From Pedobacter sp. Leaf250 (GTDB taxonomy: Bacteria > Bacteroidota > Bacteroidia > Sphingobacteriales > Sphingobacteriaceae), in the NCBI RefSeq assembly GCF_920984735.1, contig NZ_CAKLBU010000004.1, positions 62,001 to 126,000 of the forward strand: 64,000 nt of DNA. Direction: 5' to 3'. Below are positions 34,840-43,654 of this stretch, piece by piece. The number at the start of each line of letters is the position of its first letter. Within the stretch, counting starts at the first letter, position 1. The notes below the pieces were generated by a model, which saw nothing but the letters and a program-made list of their open reading frames with translations, was not told the origin of the DNA and made no database searches. Position numbers and translations under genes: made by a program.

Positions 34840-35415
34840 TTATTTTATAATTTGACCTTTGAAATATTTAGATAAGAAAAAAGATAAATCTTCACGATAG
34901 CCGATTCCCGAGGCCTCGAACTTCCATTTACCATCTCGTTTGTATAAACGCCCAAATTCCACGCCCGTTTCGATAGAGAAATCTTCGCCTAATTCATATT
35001 TTGCAACTTCTTCCCCTGTGCTATCATCAACAATACGGATATATGAATTTCTTACCTGACCATAATTTTGTTTGCGTGTAATGGCATCGTGAATGGTTAC
35101 CACAAAAAGAATTTCCTGAATATTGGCATCAACTTTTGATAAATCAACCTGAATGCTTTCATCGTCGCCTGTAGCGCTATTGCCACCCGTTGGATCATCA
35201 CCTGTATGGTGCAAAGCCTGATCAGGAGAATCTGTATTTCCATAAAAAATGAAATATTCTTCCGCAGGAATTAGTCTATTTCCATCAATCATAAATGCCG
35301 AAGCATCTAAATCAAAATCATAGCCAGTACCTTCATTGGGATCCCAACCTAAACCAACTGTAATTTTAGATAAACCGATATCAATTTTTTGTCCTTTTTG
35401 TAAATTAATAGCCAT
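34840..35415 (-). CDS. terD: TerD-family protein, paralogue 1 (first gene of the Ter operon)
   Basis: About 191 residues from ATG 35415 (MAINLQKGQKIDIGLSK). A longer frame from 35466 has a membrane-like start absent from the other paralogues and is not chosen. Calcium-type acidic motifs are FDLDASAFMIDG (about 33) and ATGDDESIQVDL (about 78). C-terminal ETGVEFGRLYKRDGKWKF (about 150) is diagnostic. This is the first gene after the operon promoter at 35636-35666, with about 215 bases of leader. TerD is a cytosolic stress protein linked to tellurite and other chemical stress; binding to membranes via TerC is proposed for the family. Confidence 0.92.
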   Translation of the reverse strand: MAINLQKGQKIDIGLSKITVGLGWDPNEGTGYDFDLDASAFMIDGNRLIPAEEYFIFYGNTDSPDQALHHTGDDPTGGNSATGDDESIQVDLSKVDANIQEILFVVTIHDAITRKQNYGQVRNSYIRIVDDSTGEEVAKYELGEDFSIETGVEFGRLYKRDGKWKFEASGIGYREDLSFFLSKYFKGQIIK

Positions 35416-35882
35416 TGTTAAAATAAGTTTTGATAAAAAATGTGTAAAAATGAGATGTAATTTCACCTTAGCTGCATAAATAATGCAACGTGATGCTGGA
35501 GAGATAAATGTTTAACGAAAAAGCGTTTTACATAAACTTCCGAAAAAAAATAGGGATTGGATGGTTACAGCGATGAGAATGGAGCGTTAATTTTTTAATC
35601 CTGTAACTTTGCTTATCTGTTTAAATGTTTCTTAACAAATATATTATTTTGGATTTTAATTCCAAATGCGAGTTTAAGTAATTTAGATAACCTTCTTCAA
35701 ATTTTAGCTATGATCCACCTAAAAGGCATTAGTGCAAATTTGTAATAAAATTAGATTGCATCAGATCACATCATATAAACTATGCAAAGAACTATTACAG
35801 CTGCAGATGCAGGGGTTTATGACATCAGCTTTCGGGAAGCAATCTCATGAGAAGATATATTTTAAAGCAATATCACAACAGT
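35416..35882. other. Intergenic leader and promoter region of the Ter operon
   Basis: About 470 bases between the Ter operon and the L,D-transpeptidase gene, both on the minus strand. The only clear signal is the promoter at 35636-35666. A plus-strand frame at 35732-35980 overlaps the transpeptidase end and has no recognisable features; I do not call it. Confidence 0.6.
35636..35666 (-). promoter_or_regulatory. Bacteroidota promoter of the Ter operon
   Basis: On the minus strand TTTG (35666-35663), 19 bases, then TATATTTG (35643-35636) match the phylum consensus TTTG-N19-TAnnTTTG. Transcription would start near 35629, about 215 bases before the first TerD start codon. Confidence 0.7.
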
Positions 35883-37451
35883 TTATAATCTGTATTTTTT
35901 CATCGCGACCCAAAGTTTTTCGTCCATTTGATAAACATCAGGGCGATATTCTATTTTATCGTTTTGTGCCCAAGCGGTGAAATACGTGATGATTAATGGT
36001 ACTGCTTTTTTCGGTCCAAACCATGCAGGCTTTAACTGGAACGATTTTGTAGTATCGGCTTTGGCAGCCATCCTTTTTTTATACCATTTATTGTGTGTGC
36101 TATCTACAGGAGGTAAATCAACCTCAGCCCTTAGCTTATCATAAGTATAAGTATCACCAACCAATTTTTCTGCAAATTCTAATGGCTTTTCAACCCGAAC
36201 ACAGCCATGACTGATTGCTCTGTTGCTTAAATTGAACCCATTTTTATTATTGGTATCATGTAAGTAAATACTCGAACTGTTATCAAAAATGAACTTAAAT
36301 TTTCCCAGAGCATTTCCTCCGCCAGAACCTTGTTTAAATTTAAATGGCAATTTATCGCGAGAATACCTGTTCCAGTTTATAGTGTCTGGCTCACCAATTA
36401 GTTTATCCTTATAATAAACATTAATGTTGCTGTTTGATAAATAATAACGATCTTTTCTAGCCATCCAATAAATTTCGCTTTGTGCAATACTTACCGGAAT
36501 ATTCCACACCGGATTTGCTTGTATTGAATTAATTTTACTGAACAACAGTGGTGTTTCATGATTTTTGGGCTTATCGTCTAAATTGCCCGATTTTGCGTAA
36601 GCCTTAAGCTTTTCATCATAGCCATTTTCGCGTTTACCACCTACACATACTTTCATCGAGATCACGGTATCTTGCTTATCAAACCAGGTCAACTTAAAAT
36701 CAGGAATATTTACTTGAACGTAGTTATCTCCAGTTTCAGGCATTTTCCAGCGGAAACGTTCCATGTTCAATAATAGAATACGTTTATCGGCTACTGTGTT
36801 TGCATTTAAATAAGCTTCTTGTAAGGCTTTATATTGAATTGATTTTGGCTGAATGTTTTTCAAAGTATCGACTAAACTTTCAGATGCCAACAGATTCATC
36901 ATCCCAATACTATCCGGACGCTTAACTTTTATATAATATCTTGAAAAAATATTCCGAGGATTTACTACGCCATATTTTAAATAATTATTATAATTGAGAT
37001 AAGCATTAGCCGATAGCAATTCTATTTTGGCAATAATTGGATAGGTTTCATCTACTTTTTTAAAATTATTTGCAGTCAAATCTGCTAGAAGACTTTTTAT
37101 TTCCTCGGTTTTAAATATTTTTGGATTAAATCCATGAACCTTGCTATTTTCCAAATATCCTACAAGTGAATCTAATTCCCCATCGATGTAGAATTTAGTA
37201 ACCAATCTAGGCTCATTTACATTGTAAGAATAATATGCTTTGATGGTTTTAGGATTGATAAATGATTCTGATAAACTATCCATAGTTTTTACAAACACAC
37301 TATCGAAAGCAGTTGTATCAAAATCTTTATACATCTTATTTTTAAAATGTTCTGATAATACTTTACCAATCTCAGGTGGCTGTTTAAACCATCCACAAGC
37401 GGAAATAAATAAAATAATAGGAATTATTAGAAAACGAAAGTTTTTCAACAC
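35883..37451 (-). CDS. L,D-transpeptidase (YcbB/LdtD-like), membrane-anchored
   Basis: A 522-residue peptidoglycan cross-linking enzyme. The N-terminus has a hydrophobic segment and a lipobox-like FISACGW (Cys19). A peptidoglycan-binding-like helical region (about 40-230) follows, then the YkuD catalytic domain (about 260-470). Its signature SHGCVRVEKP (about 415) contains the active-site Cys and the conserved His. The start codon is GTG at 37451; ATG is absent nearby and TTG follows at the second codon. The domain cross-links meso-Dap to meso-Dap, or attaches lipoprotein. It stands alone, divergent from the his operon. Confidence 0.88.
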   Translation of the reverse strand: MLKNFRFLIIPIILFISACGWFKQPPEIGKVLSEHFKNKMYKDFDTTAFDSVFVKTMDSLSESFINPKTIKAYYSYNVNEPRLVTKFYIDGELDSLVGYLENSKVHGFNPKIFKTEEIKSLLADLTANNFKKVDETYPIIAKIELLSANAYLNYNNYLKYGVVNPRNIFSRYYIKVKRPDSIGMMNLLASESLVDTLKNIQPKSIQYKALQEAYLNANTVADKRILLLNMERFRWKMPETGDNYVQVNIPDFKLTWFDKQDTVISMKVCVGGKRENGYDEKLKAYAKSGNLDDKPKNHETPLLFSKINSIQANPVWNIPVSIAQSEIYWMARKDRYYLSNSNINVYYKDKLIGEPDTINWNRYSRDKLPFKFKQGSGGGNALGKFKFIFDNSSSIYLHDTNNKNGFNLSNRAISHGCVRVEKPLEFAEKLVGDTYTYDKLRAEVDLPPVDSTHNKWYKKRMAAKADTTKSFQLKPAWFGPKKAVPLIITYFTAWAQNDKIEYRPDVYQMDEKLWVAMKKYRL

Positions 37452-37524
37452 GTAAATATTTAGTAAAAAAATACAGCTATAGCAATTTAAAAATCCAGAT
37501 AAGGCAAATTAAGTGCCATTATTT

Positions 37525-37554
37525 TTTGATTTCCCAATTCAAACGCTATATTTG
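37525..37554 (+). promoter_or_regulatory. Bacteroidota promoter of the histidine operon
   Basis: TTTG at 37525-37528, 18 bases, then TATATTTG at 37547-37554 fit the phylum consensus. The start would be near 37561, which places a 38-base leader before the his leader peptide ATG. Confidence 0.7.
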
Positions 37555-37598
37555 CCAACGCATATCAGCTAAAGCATTGATACTGGCAGAAATAATTC

Positions 37599-37646
37599 AT
37601 GAAATTAACTTTGAACCATCACTTACATTTACACCATCGCCGATAG
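37599..37646 (+). CDS. hisL: Histidine leader peptide (attenuator)
   Basis: A 15-residue frame, ATG 37599 to TAG 37644-37646, that reads MKLTLNHHLHLHHRR. Five of its 15 residues are histidine. Its position, between the promoter and hisG and before a terminator hairpin, is exactly that of a leader peptide: ribosome stalling at His codons when histidyl-tRNA is scarce should favour an anti-terminator. It was below the usual length cut-off but is one of the strongest signals in this region. Confidence 0.88.
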   Translation: MKLTLNHHLHLHHRR

Positions 37647-37651
37647 GCGAT
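37636..37651 (+). promoter_or_regulatory. Hairpin at the end of the leader peptide (pause/attenuator structure)
   Basis: ATCGCC (37636-37641), loop GATA, GGCGAT (37646-37651). The stem overlaps the last codons and the stop of the leader peptide, as a ribosome-controlled pause or protector hairpin would. Confidence 0.65.
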
Positions 37652-37662
37652 ATGATATGTTT

Positions 37663-37685
37663 GTTTTGTACTTCAAAACTTTTTT
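37663..37685 (+). terminator. Attenuator terminator before hisG
   Basis: GTTTTG (37663-37668), loop TACTT, CAAAAC (37674-37679) followed by six T (37680-37685). The stem is short and AT-rich but the T-run is clean. It lies 16 bases after the leader peptide stop and 38 bases before hisG. Confidence 0.65.
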
Positions 37686-37723
37686 CCGTAAAATAATTTT
37701 CTGTTCATTCTATATTCAATACT

Positions 37724-38575
37724 TTGAAAACACTAAAAATTGCTATCCAAAAATCGGGTAGGCTAAACGAAAAATCAGTAGAAATATTAAAAAATTGTGG
37801 TCTCTCTTTTGAAAACTACAAGAGTTCTCTAATATCAACCGTTCAAAATTTTCCACTAGAAATTCTTTTTCTCCGCGATGATGACATCCCTGAATATGTT
37901 CAGGATGGCATCGCCGATTTAGGCATTGTTGGCGAAAATGTAATTACCGAAACCAAGGCTGGAATAGAATATTTACAGAAACTTGGATTCGGAAAATGCA
38001 CACTAAAAATCGCCGTTCAAACGGGTAGCGAAATTCAAAATTTAGAGGATTTAAATGGTAAAGCAATCGCTACTTCTTACCCCGTTATTCTTGAAAAATT
38101 CTTAACCGAAAAAGGAATAAAATCAGACATTAGAACCATTTCTGGTTCGGTAGAAATTGGACCAGGTTTGGGTTTGAGTGATGCCATTTTTGACATCGTT
38201 TCTACAGGCGGAACTTTAAAAAGTAATGGACTAAAACCGTTCGCAGATGTGATGCAATCGGAGGCTGTTTTAATCGGAAATAAATCAATTTTATATAACC
38301 CTGAAGTTGCAGAATTGCTACAAAGAATTCGTTCCGTTTTAAGTGCGAAATCGAACAAATACGTTGTACTAAATGTTTCAAAAGATAACCTGCAAAAAGT
38401 TGTTGATTTGTTGCCAGGTGTTAAAAGTCCGACGGTAGTTCCGTTGTTCGAACCGAACTGGGTTGCCGTACATTCTGTAATTGCCGAAGAAGATTTTTGG
38501 GATAAAATTAACAGCCTGAAAGCTGCAGGCGCAGAAGGTATTTTAGTGATGCCAATTGAAAAAATAATCACTTAA
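37724..38575 (+). CDS. hisG: ATP phosphoribosyltransferase (long form)
   Basis: A 283-residue long-form HisG, first enzyme of histidine synthesis: ATP plus PRPP to phosphoribosyl-ATP. The N-terminal catalytic part has MKTLKIAIQKSGRLNEKS and FLRDDDIPEYVQDGIADLGI (about 50-70). The PRPP-binding motif is SVEIGPGLGLSDAIFDIVST (about 150). The C-terminal ACT-like regulatory domain (about 210-283, PTVVPLFEPNWVAVHSV) is where histidine binds in feedback control. The start codon is TTG at 37724. It is the first gene of the operon, downstream of the leader peptide. Confidence 0.96.
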   Translation: MKTLKIAIQKSGRLNEKSVEILKNCGLSFENYKSSLISTVQNFPLEILFLRDDDIPEYVQDGIADLGIVGENVITETKAGIEYLQKLGFGKCTLKIAVQTGSEIQNLEDLNGKAIATSYPVILEKFLTEKGIKSDIRTISGSVEIGPGLGLSDAIFDIVSTGGTLKSNGLKPFADVMQSEAVLIGNKSILYNPEVAELLQRIRSVLSAKSNKYVVLNVSKDNLQKVVDLLPGVKSPTVVPLFEPNWVAVHSVIAEEDFWDKINSLKAAGAEGILVMPIEKIIT

Positions 38576-38634
38576 AAAGCATCAAAAACGTATAAATTCA
38601 TATTAACTAATAGTTAATTTTAAATTATAACATA

Positions 38635-39930
38635 TTGAAAGTCTATAATTATACAGATTTATCTAAATCAAAAATTGAAGAACTGTGTTCTCGACAAATT
38701 GAAGACGATAAATTGGTTGAAGAACGTGTTGCAGACATCATCAAAGCTGTAAAAAATGATGGCGATAAAGCATTGTTTGATTTCGCAAAAGCATTTGATA
38801 AAGTAGAGTTAGAAAAACTTTTTTTAGATGCGGAGGAATTAAAGCGCATTGCAGCAACCATTCCGGCAAATGCTAAAATAGCAATTGAAACGGCTTACCA
38901 GAACATCAAAACATTTCATCAATCTCAATTAAAAACTGAAGAAAAAGTAGAAACCATGCTTGGTGTGGTTTGCTGGCGTGAATCGAGAGCAATTGAAAAA
39001 GTTGGCTTATATATTCCTGGCGGAACTGCGGTTTTACCTAGCACATTTTTAATGTTAGCTACACCTGCTATTATTGCAGGCTGTACAGAAATCATAGTTT
39101 GCTCTCCACCTCAAAGTGATGGAAAAACAAACTGTTACTTGGCCTACTGCGCTGTACTTTTAGGCATAGAACGAATCTATCTAAGTGGTGGTGCACAAGC
39201 TATAGCGGCAATGGCTTTTGGAACCCAAACGGTACCACAGGTTTATAAGATATTTGGCCCGGGTAATCGTTACGTTACGACCGCAAAAACGATGGTACAA
39301 AACAAGGTGGCGATTGATATGCCAGCAGGTCCATCGGAGGTTTTAGTGGTTGCCGATGAGACTGCCAATCCGTCATTTGTAGCTGCAGATCTACTTGCAC
39401 AAGCAGAACATGGATTTGATAGTCAGGCAATTTTAGTTTCTACATCAAACGAAATTATAGAAAAAACACTCTTAGAAATTGTAAATCAGCTATCTATACT
39501 GCCAAGAAAAGAAATAGCAGCTAAAGCAATTGAAAATTCTTATGCGATTTTAGTTGATAATTTAACTGATGCAATGGATTTTTCAAATGAATACGCACCG
39601 GAGCACTTGATTTTAGCAACAGAAAAATTTGAAAATCTTATCCCATTGATAATCAATGCAGGGTCGGTGTTTTTAGGAAACCTTACTCCAGAAAGCGCAG
39701 GAGATTATGCTTCAGGTACCAACCATACTCTACCTACAAGTGGCTTTGCTAAAGCTTATTCAGGGGTTTCAACTGATGCTTTTCTTAAGAAGATTACCTT
39801 TCAGCATTTATCATCTAATGGATTAAACAATATTGGTGCTACTGTTGAAACCCTTGCAGCCGCTGAGGGATTGGAAGCACACAAAAACGCAATAACTATT
39901 AGATTGAAAACAGTAGAAGGATTAAAGTAG
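38635..39930 (+). CDS. hisD: Histidinol dehydrogenase
   Basis: A 431-residue zinc enzyme that oxidises histidinol to histidine in two NAD-dependent steps. The start is TTG at 38635 (MKVYNYTDLSK); there is no ATG nearby. The signature AGPSEVLVVADE (about 230), the QAEHGFDSQAIL segment (about 260) with zinc ligands, and the C-terminal YASGTNHTLPTSGFA (about 358-372) are intact. Length is normal. It follows hisG by 59 bases, a common order in Bacteroidota. Confidence 0.96.
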   Translation: MKVYNYTDLSKSKIEELCSRQIEDDKLVEERVADIIKAVKNDGDKALFDFAKAFDKVELEKLFLDAEELKRIAATIPANAKIAIETAYQNIKTFHQSQLKTEEKVETMLGVVCWRESRAIEKVGLYIPGGTAVLPSTFLMLATPAIIAGCTEIIVCSPPQSDGKTNCYLAYCAVLLGIERIYLSGGAQAIAAMAFGTQTVPQVYKIFGPGNRYVTTAKTMVQNKVAIDMPAGPSEVLVVADETANPSFVAADLLAQAEHGFDSQAILVSTSNEIIEKTLLEIVNQLSILPRKEIAAKAIENSYAILVDNLTDAMDFSNEYAPEHLILATEKFENLIPLIINAGSVFLGNLTPESAGDYASGTNHTLPTSGFAKAYSGVSTDAFLKKITFQHLSSNGLNNIGATVETLAAAEGLEAHKNAITIRLKTVEGLK

Positions 39931-39952
39931 AAGTTGAAGGCAACATGCCTAT

Positions 39953-39994
39953 CCTTTTACCTTTTACCTTTTACCTTTTACCTTTTACCTTTTA
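39953..39994 (+). repeat. Heptamer tandem repeat (CCTTTTA) x6
   Basis: Six exact CCTTTTA units fill the gap between hisD and hisC, ending 10 bases before the hisC ATG; a partial seventh unit follows. Such a run can slip in length during replication and could change the spacing in front of hisC. Confidence 0.9.
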
Positions 39995-40004
39995 CCTTTA
40001 AAAA

Positions 40005-41045
40005 ATGGACATTAACGATTTAGTTAGAGAAAATATAAAAAACCTTAAACCATACTCTACCGCCAGAGATGAATTTAAAGGTCAGGCATCGGTATTTTTA
40101 GATGCGAACGAAAACAGCTACGGTTCTCCCCTACCTGCAAATTACAACCGCTACCCCGACCCATTGCAATTGGATTTAAAGGATGCGATAAGCAAAATTA
40201 AGGGTGTGCCGATTGAAAACACTTTCTTAGGAAACGGTAGCGACGAAGCAATTGATTTATTGTATCGTGCTTTCTGTAATCCTGGAAAAGATAACGTAAT
40301 TGTACTGCCACCAACTTACGGAATGTACGAAGTTTCGGCAAACATAAATGATGTAGAAATCCGCAAAGTAAACCTACTTCCAAACTTCCAATTGGACTTA
40401 GAAAAAATTGCAGAAACGATTGATAAAAACACTAAAATAATTTTCATTTGTTCGCCAAATAATCCGACAGGAAATTCGATAAACCGCGAAGATATTGAAA
40501 CGATTTTAACCAACTTTAAAGGTATCGTTGTAGTGGATGAAGCGTACATAAATTACGCCCGTCAGAAGACGTTTATTCAGGAGTTAACGGAGTACGGAAA
40601 TCTGGTTGTTTTGCAAACATTTTCTAAGGCTTGGGGCCTTGCGGCTTTACGTTTGGGAATGGCATTTTCATCACGAAAAGTGATTGATGTTTTGAACAAA
40701 ATTAAGCCACCTTACAACATCAATCAGGCTACACAAGATTTAGCTTTTGAAGCAATAAAAAACATCGCTCAAGTGAACGAATGGATTAGAGAATCTGTTG
40801 CCGAAAGACAGCGACTTTCCATAGAATTAAATAACCTGAATATCGTTACAAAAGTTTATCCATCGGATGCGAATTTTATTTTAGCCGAGGTGACGAATGC
40901 GACTAAAATTTACGACACTTTGGTTGATGAGGGAATCATCGTTCGTGACCGTTCGAAAGTTACTTTGTGTGAAGGTTGTTTGAGAATTACCGTTGGTACA
41001 AAAGAAGAAAATGATAAACTGTTAACCACTCTGAAAAATTTCTAA
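40005..41045 (+). CDS. hisC: Histidinol-phosphate aminotransferase
   Basis: A 346-residue PLP aminotransferase, transferring an amino group from glutamate to imidazole acetol phosphate. The N-terminus YRYPD-type motif appears as NRYPDPLQLDL (about 46). The motifs NGSDEAIDLLYRAF (about 75), CSPNNPTGNSI (about 149), VVDEAYINYA (about 175) and the PLP lysine in TFSKAWGLAALRLG (about 209) are intact. Length is standard. ATG 40005 lies after the heptamer repeat; the next gene begins 3 bases after its stop. Confidence 0.95.
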   Translation: MDINDLVRENIKNLKPYSTARDEFKGQASVFLDANENSYGSPLPANYNRYPDPLQLDLKDAISKIKGVPIENTFLGNGSDEAIDLLYRAFCNPGKDNVIVLPPTYGMYEVSANINDVEIRKVNLLPNFQLDLEKIAETIDKNTKIIFICSPNNPTGNSINREDIETILTNFKGIVVVDEAYINYARQKTFIQELTEYGNLVVLQTFSKAWGLAALRLGMAFSSRKVIDVLNKIKPPYNINQATQDLAFEAIKNIAQVNEWIRESVAERQRLSIELNNLNIVTKVYPSDANFILAEVTNATKIYDTLVDEGIIVRDRSKVTLCEGCLRITVGTKEENDKLLTTLKNF

Positions 41046-41048
41046 AAG

Positions 41049-42182
41049 ATGAAGAAAGTATTATTTATAGATAGAGACGGTACTTTAAATATCGAACCCG
41101 ATGATGAACAGGTAGACAGCTTTGCTAAGCTTAAGTTTTATCCTCGTTCGCTTTATTACCTTTCAAAAATTGCAAGCGAAATGGATTACGAATTGGTAAT
41201 GGTTACGAATCAAGATGGATTGGGAACGCCGTCAAATTCTGAAGAAAATTTCTGGCCTATTCATAATTTCATGCTGGATACTTTTGCAGGCGAAGGTGTA
41301 AACTTTAGCGAAATTGTTATTGACAGAACTTTTGCCAAAGACAACGCTCCTACCCGCAAACCTGGCACCGCATTATTGACAAAATATTTTAGCGAAGATT
41401 ACGATTTGAAAAACTCGTACGTTATCGGCGACAGATTAAATGATGTGGTTTTAGCAAAAAACTTGGGTGCAAAAGCAATTTTTCTTCGTCAGAATGATGC
41501 ATTGGGTTCTACTGAAGCCTTAGACAAACATGAAACGCTCTTAGATATCATCATTTTAGAAACACAGAAATGGGAAGATATTTACAACTTACTTAAAGCC
41601 GGAAGTAGAAAAATTAACCATGTGCGTAAAACGAATGAAACCGATATCACCATTAATTTGGATTTGGATGGAACAGGAATAGCAAAAATTGAGACGGGTT
41701 TAAACTTTTTCGACCATATGCTTGACCAAATTGCCAGACATGGAAGTGTAGATTTAGAAGTAATTGCCAAGGGCGATTTACATATTGATGAGCACCATAC
41801 CATAGAAGATACAGGAATTGCCCTTGGCGAAGCTTTTGCAAAAGGATTAGGTAATAAGCTTGGCATTGAGCGTTACGGCTTCTGTTTACCAATGGATGAT
41901 TGCTTAGCGCAGGTTGCCATCGATTTTGGGGGCAGAAACTGGATTGTTTGGGATGCTGAATTTAAACGTGAAAAAGTTGGCGATATGCCTACGGAGATGT
42001 TTTATCATTTTTTCAAATCGTTTAGTGATGCTGCAAAGTGCAATTTGAACATTAAAGCTGAAGGCGATAATGAACATCACAAAATTGAAGCTATATTTAA
42101 AGCTTTCGCAAAAGCAATTAAAATGGCAATAAAGCGTGATGCAGAGAAAATGGTTTTACCAAGTACAAAGGGACTTTTGTAA
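41049..42182 (+). CDS. hisB: Bifunctional histidinol phosphatase / imidazoleglycerol-phosphate dehydratase
   Basis: A 377-residue fusion of two steps. The N-terminal HAD phosphatase (about 1-165) has the nucleophile motif DRDGTLNIE (8-16) and [15 protein letters not shown] (about 130). The C-terminal IGPD part (about 185-377) has the metal-binding [16 protein letters not shown] motif (about 250) and [17 protein letters not shown] (about 335). This fusion is typical of Gammaproteobacteria and Bacteroidota. The gene is 3 bases after hisC and 80 bases before hisH. Confidence 0.95.
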   Translation: MKKVLFIDRDGTLNIEPDDEQVDSFAKLKFYPRSLYYLSKIASEMDYELVMVTNQDGLGTPSNSEENFWPIHNFMLDTFAGEGVNFSEIVIDRTFAKDNAPTRKPGTALLTKYFSEDYDLKNSYVIGDRLNDVVLAKNLGAKAIFLRQNDALGSTEALDKHETLLDIIILETQKWEDIYNLLKAGSRKINHVRKTNETDITINLDLDGTGIAKIETGLNFFDHMLDQIARHGSVDLEVIAKGDLHIDEHHTIEDTGIALGEAFAKGLGNKLGIERYGFCLPMDDCLAQVAIDFGGRNWIVWDAEFKREKVGDMPTEMFYHFFKSFSDAAKCNLNIKAEGDNEHHKIEAIFKAFAKAIKMAIKRDAEKMVLPSTKGLL

Positions 42183-42262
42183 ATAAAGAACAAGGATTAA
42201 TGAGCAAAGAACAAAGACCTATAGTTTTTATTCCTTGTTCCTTCTTCTTTAATCAAAAAAAT

Positions 42263-42853
42263 ATGATTGGAATAGTAAATTACGGTGCTGGCAATATTTT
42301 CTCCCTAACCGCAGCTTTGGAGCGTTTGAACCTACAGTATGGCATGGTAAATACCGAATCTGACTTGGAAAAATATAGTCATATCATTATCCCTGGTGTT
42401 GGGCATGCAGGCGCTGCAATGGAAAAACTAAAACATACAGGTTTAATTCAGGCGATTAAAGCATTAAAAAAACCTGTTTTGGGCATTTGTGTGGGCATGC
42501 AATTGATTACAGAACATTCTGAAGAGGGCGATGCGGCGTTGTTAAATATCGTTCCAGTACGAACGAAAAAATTCGATAAGTTGCTGAATATCAAAATCCC
42601 ACATATGGGATGGAATGCAGTTGCGCACAAAAACAATTCGCTATTTGAGGATGTTGACGTTAATGCACAATTTTACTTCGTTCATTCGTACTTTATTGAA
42701 TATAACCCTATTTTTGACATCGCCTCTGCTAATTATGGACTAAAATTTTCGGCAGCGGTGCAAAAAGATAACTTTTATGGTGTTCAGTTCCATCCCGAAA
42801 AATCGGGTAAAGCTGGCGAACAGATATTAAAAAATTTTTCAAACCTCGGTTGA
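42263..42853 (+). CDS. hisH: Imidazole glycerol phosphate synthase glutaminase subunit
   Basis: About 196 residues from ATG 42263 (MIGIVNYGAGN), which is the conserved family start; an upstream ATG at 42200 would add a 21-residue non-conserved stretch. It is a class I glutamine amidotransferase. The nucleophile Cys is in GICVGMQ (about 78) and the His-Glu pair in VQFHPEKSG (about 176). It supplies ammonia to HisF. The spacer before it (42183-42262) contains AAAGAACAAGG and a similar reverse-complement CCTTGTTCC, a weak hairpin that may help explain the wider gap. Confidence 0.94.
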   Translation: MIGIVNYGAGNIFSLTAALERLNLQYGMVNTESDLEKYSHIIIPGVGHAGAAMEKLKHTGLIQAIKALKKPVLGICVGMQLITEHSEEGDAALLNIVPVRTKKFDKLLNIKIPHMGWNAVAHKNNSLFEDVDVNAQFYFVHSYFIEYNPIFDIASANYGLKFSAAVQKDNFYGVQFHPEKSGKAGEQILKNFSNLG

Positions 42854-42889
42854 GATTTAACTTTCAACCATTAACTTATAACACGAGAA

Positions 42890-43639
42890 ATGTATATAAT
42901 TCCTGCTATCGATATTTTGGATGGAAAAGTTGTTCGTCTACGTGAAGGCGATTACAACCAGAAAACTGAATATGATGTTTCTATCGCCGACATGATAGAA
43001 AAATACCGTTCTAACGGAACCGATTTCATTCATATTATTGATTTAAATGGTGCCAAAGGCGATTTCAGCAACCAGAAATCTCTTTTCGAAATCATTAAAA
43101 AAACTGAAATGAAAGTACAATACGGCGGCGGAATCCGTACGATTGAGCAGGTTACCAATTTGCTTGATGCAGGAATCCATCGGGTTATCGTTGGTACACA
43201 AGCCATAACCAATCCTGATTTCTTACAACAGTTAAGCGAGGCTTTTGCTAAAAAAGATAACTATGCCAACCGCATTGTTATTGCCATTGATGTTTTAGAC
43301 GAAGTGATTAAATATTCGGGTTGGATGGAAAGTTCGCCGATTAAACTAATGGACTACGTTGATAAATGTTTGGCTTTAGGTTTCTTCCGTTTCTTGTGTA
43401 CTGATATTAGTAAGGATGGAAAATTAGGAGGTGCAGCGGTTGAGTTGTACAAAAAACTGTTGGAGCATTCACCAATGATTAAATTAATTGCATCGGGTGG
43501 TGTAAGCTCGATGGATGATATTTATGAATTGGCAAAATATCCGATTAGAAGCGTAGTGGTTGGAAAAGCAATTTATGAGGATAGAATTACAATTGAACAA
43601 GTGAAAGATTGGAATTTGAAGATGTTGAGTTCGATTTAA
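42890..43639 (+). CDS. hisA: Phosphoribosylformimino-5-aminoimidazole carboxamide ribotide isomerase
   Basis: A 249-residue (beta/alpha)8-barrel isomerase converting ProFAR to PRFAR. The catalytic Asp8 lies in MYIIPAIDILDGKVVRL. The second catalytic Asp would be in CTDISKDGKLGGAA (about 166), and phosphate-binding motifs are YGGGIRTIEQV (about 79) and ASGGVSSMDDI (about 203). Length is standard. It is 36 bases after hisH and upstream of a small membrane gene. Confidence 0.94.
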   Translation: MYIIPAIDILDGKVVRLREGDYNQKTEYDVSIADMIEKYRSNGTDFIHIIDLNGAKGDFSNQKSLFEIIKKTEMKVQYGGGIRTIEQVTNLLDAGIHRVIVGTQAITNPDFLQQLSEAFAKKDNYANRIVIAIDVLDEVIKYSGWMESSPIKLMDYVDKCLALGFFRFLCTDISKDGKLGGAAVELYKKLLEHSPMIKLIASGGVSSMDDIYELAKYPIRSVVVGKAIYEDRITIEQVKDWNLKMLSSI

Positions 43640-43654
43640 ACTGTAATAAACAAC

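Noticed and set aside
35732..35980. 82-codon plus-strand frame between Ter operon and transpeptidase
   Set aside because: It overlaps the transpeptidase end in antisense and shows no gene-like pattern.
39953..39994. Heptamer run considered as a CRISPR array
   Set aside because: The units are 7 bases with no spacers, so it is a simple tandem repeat.
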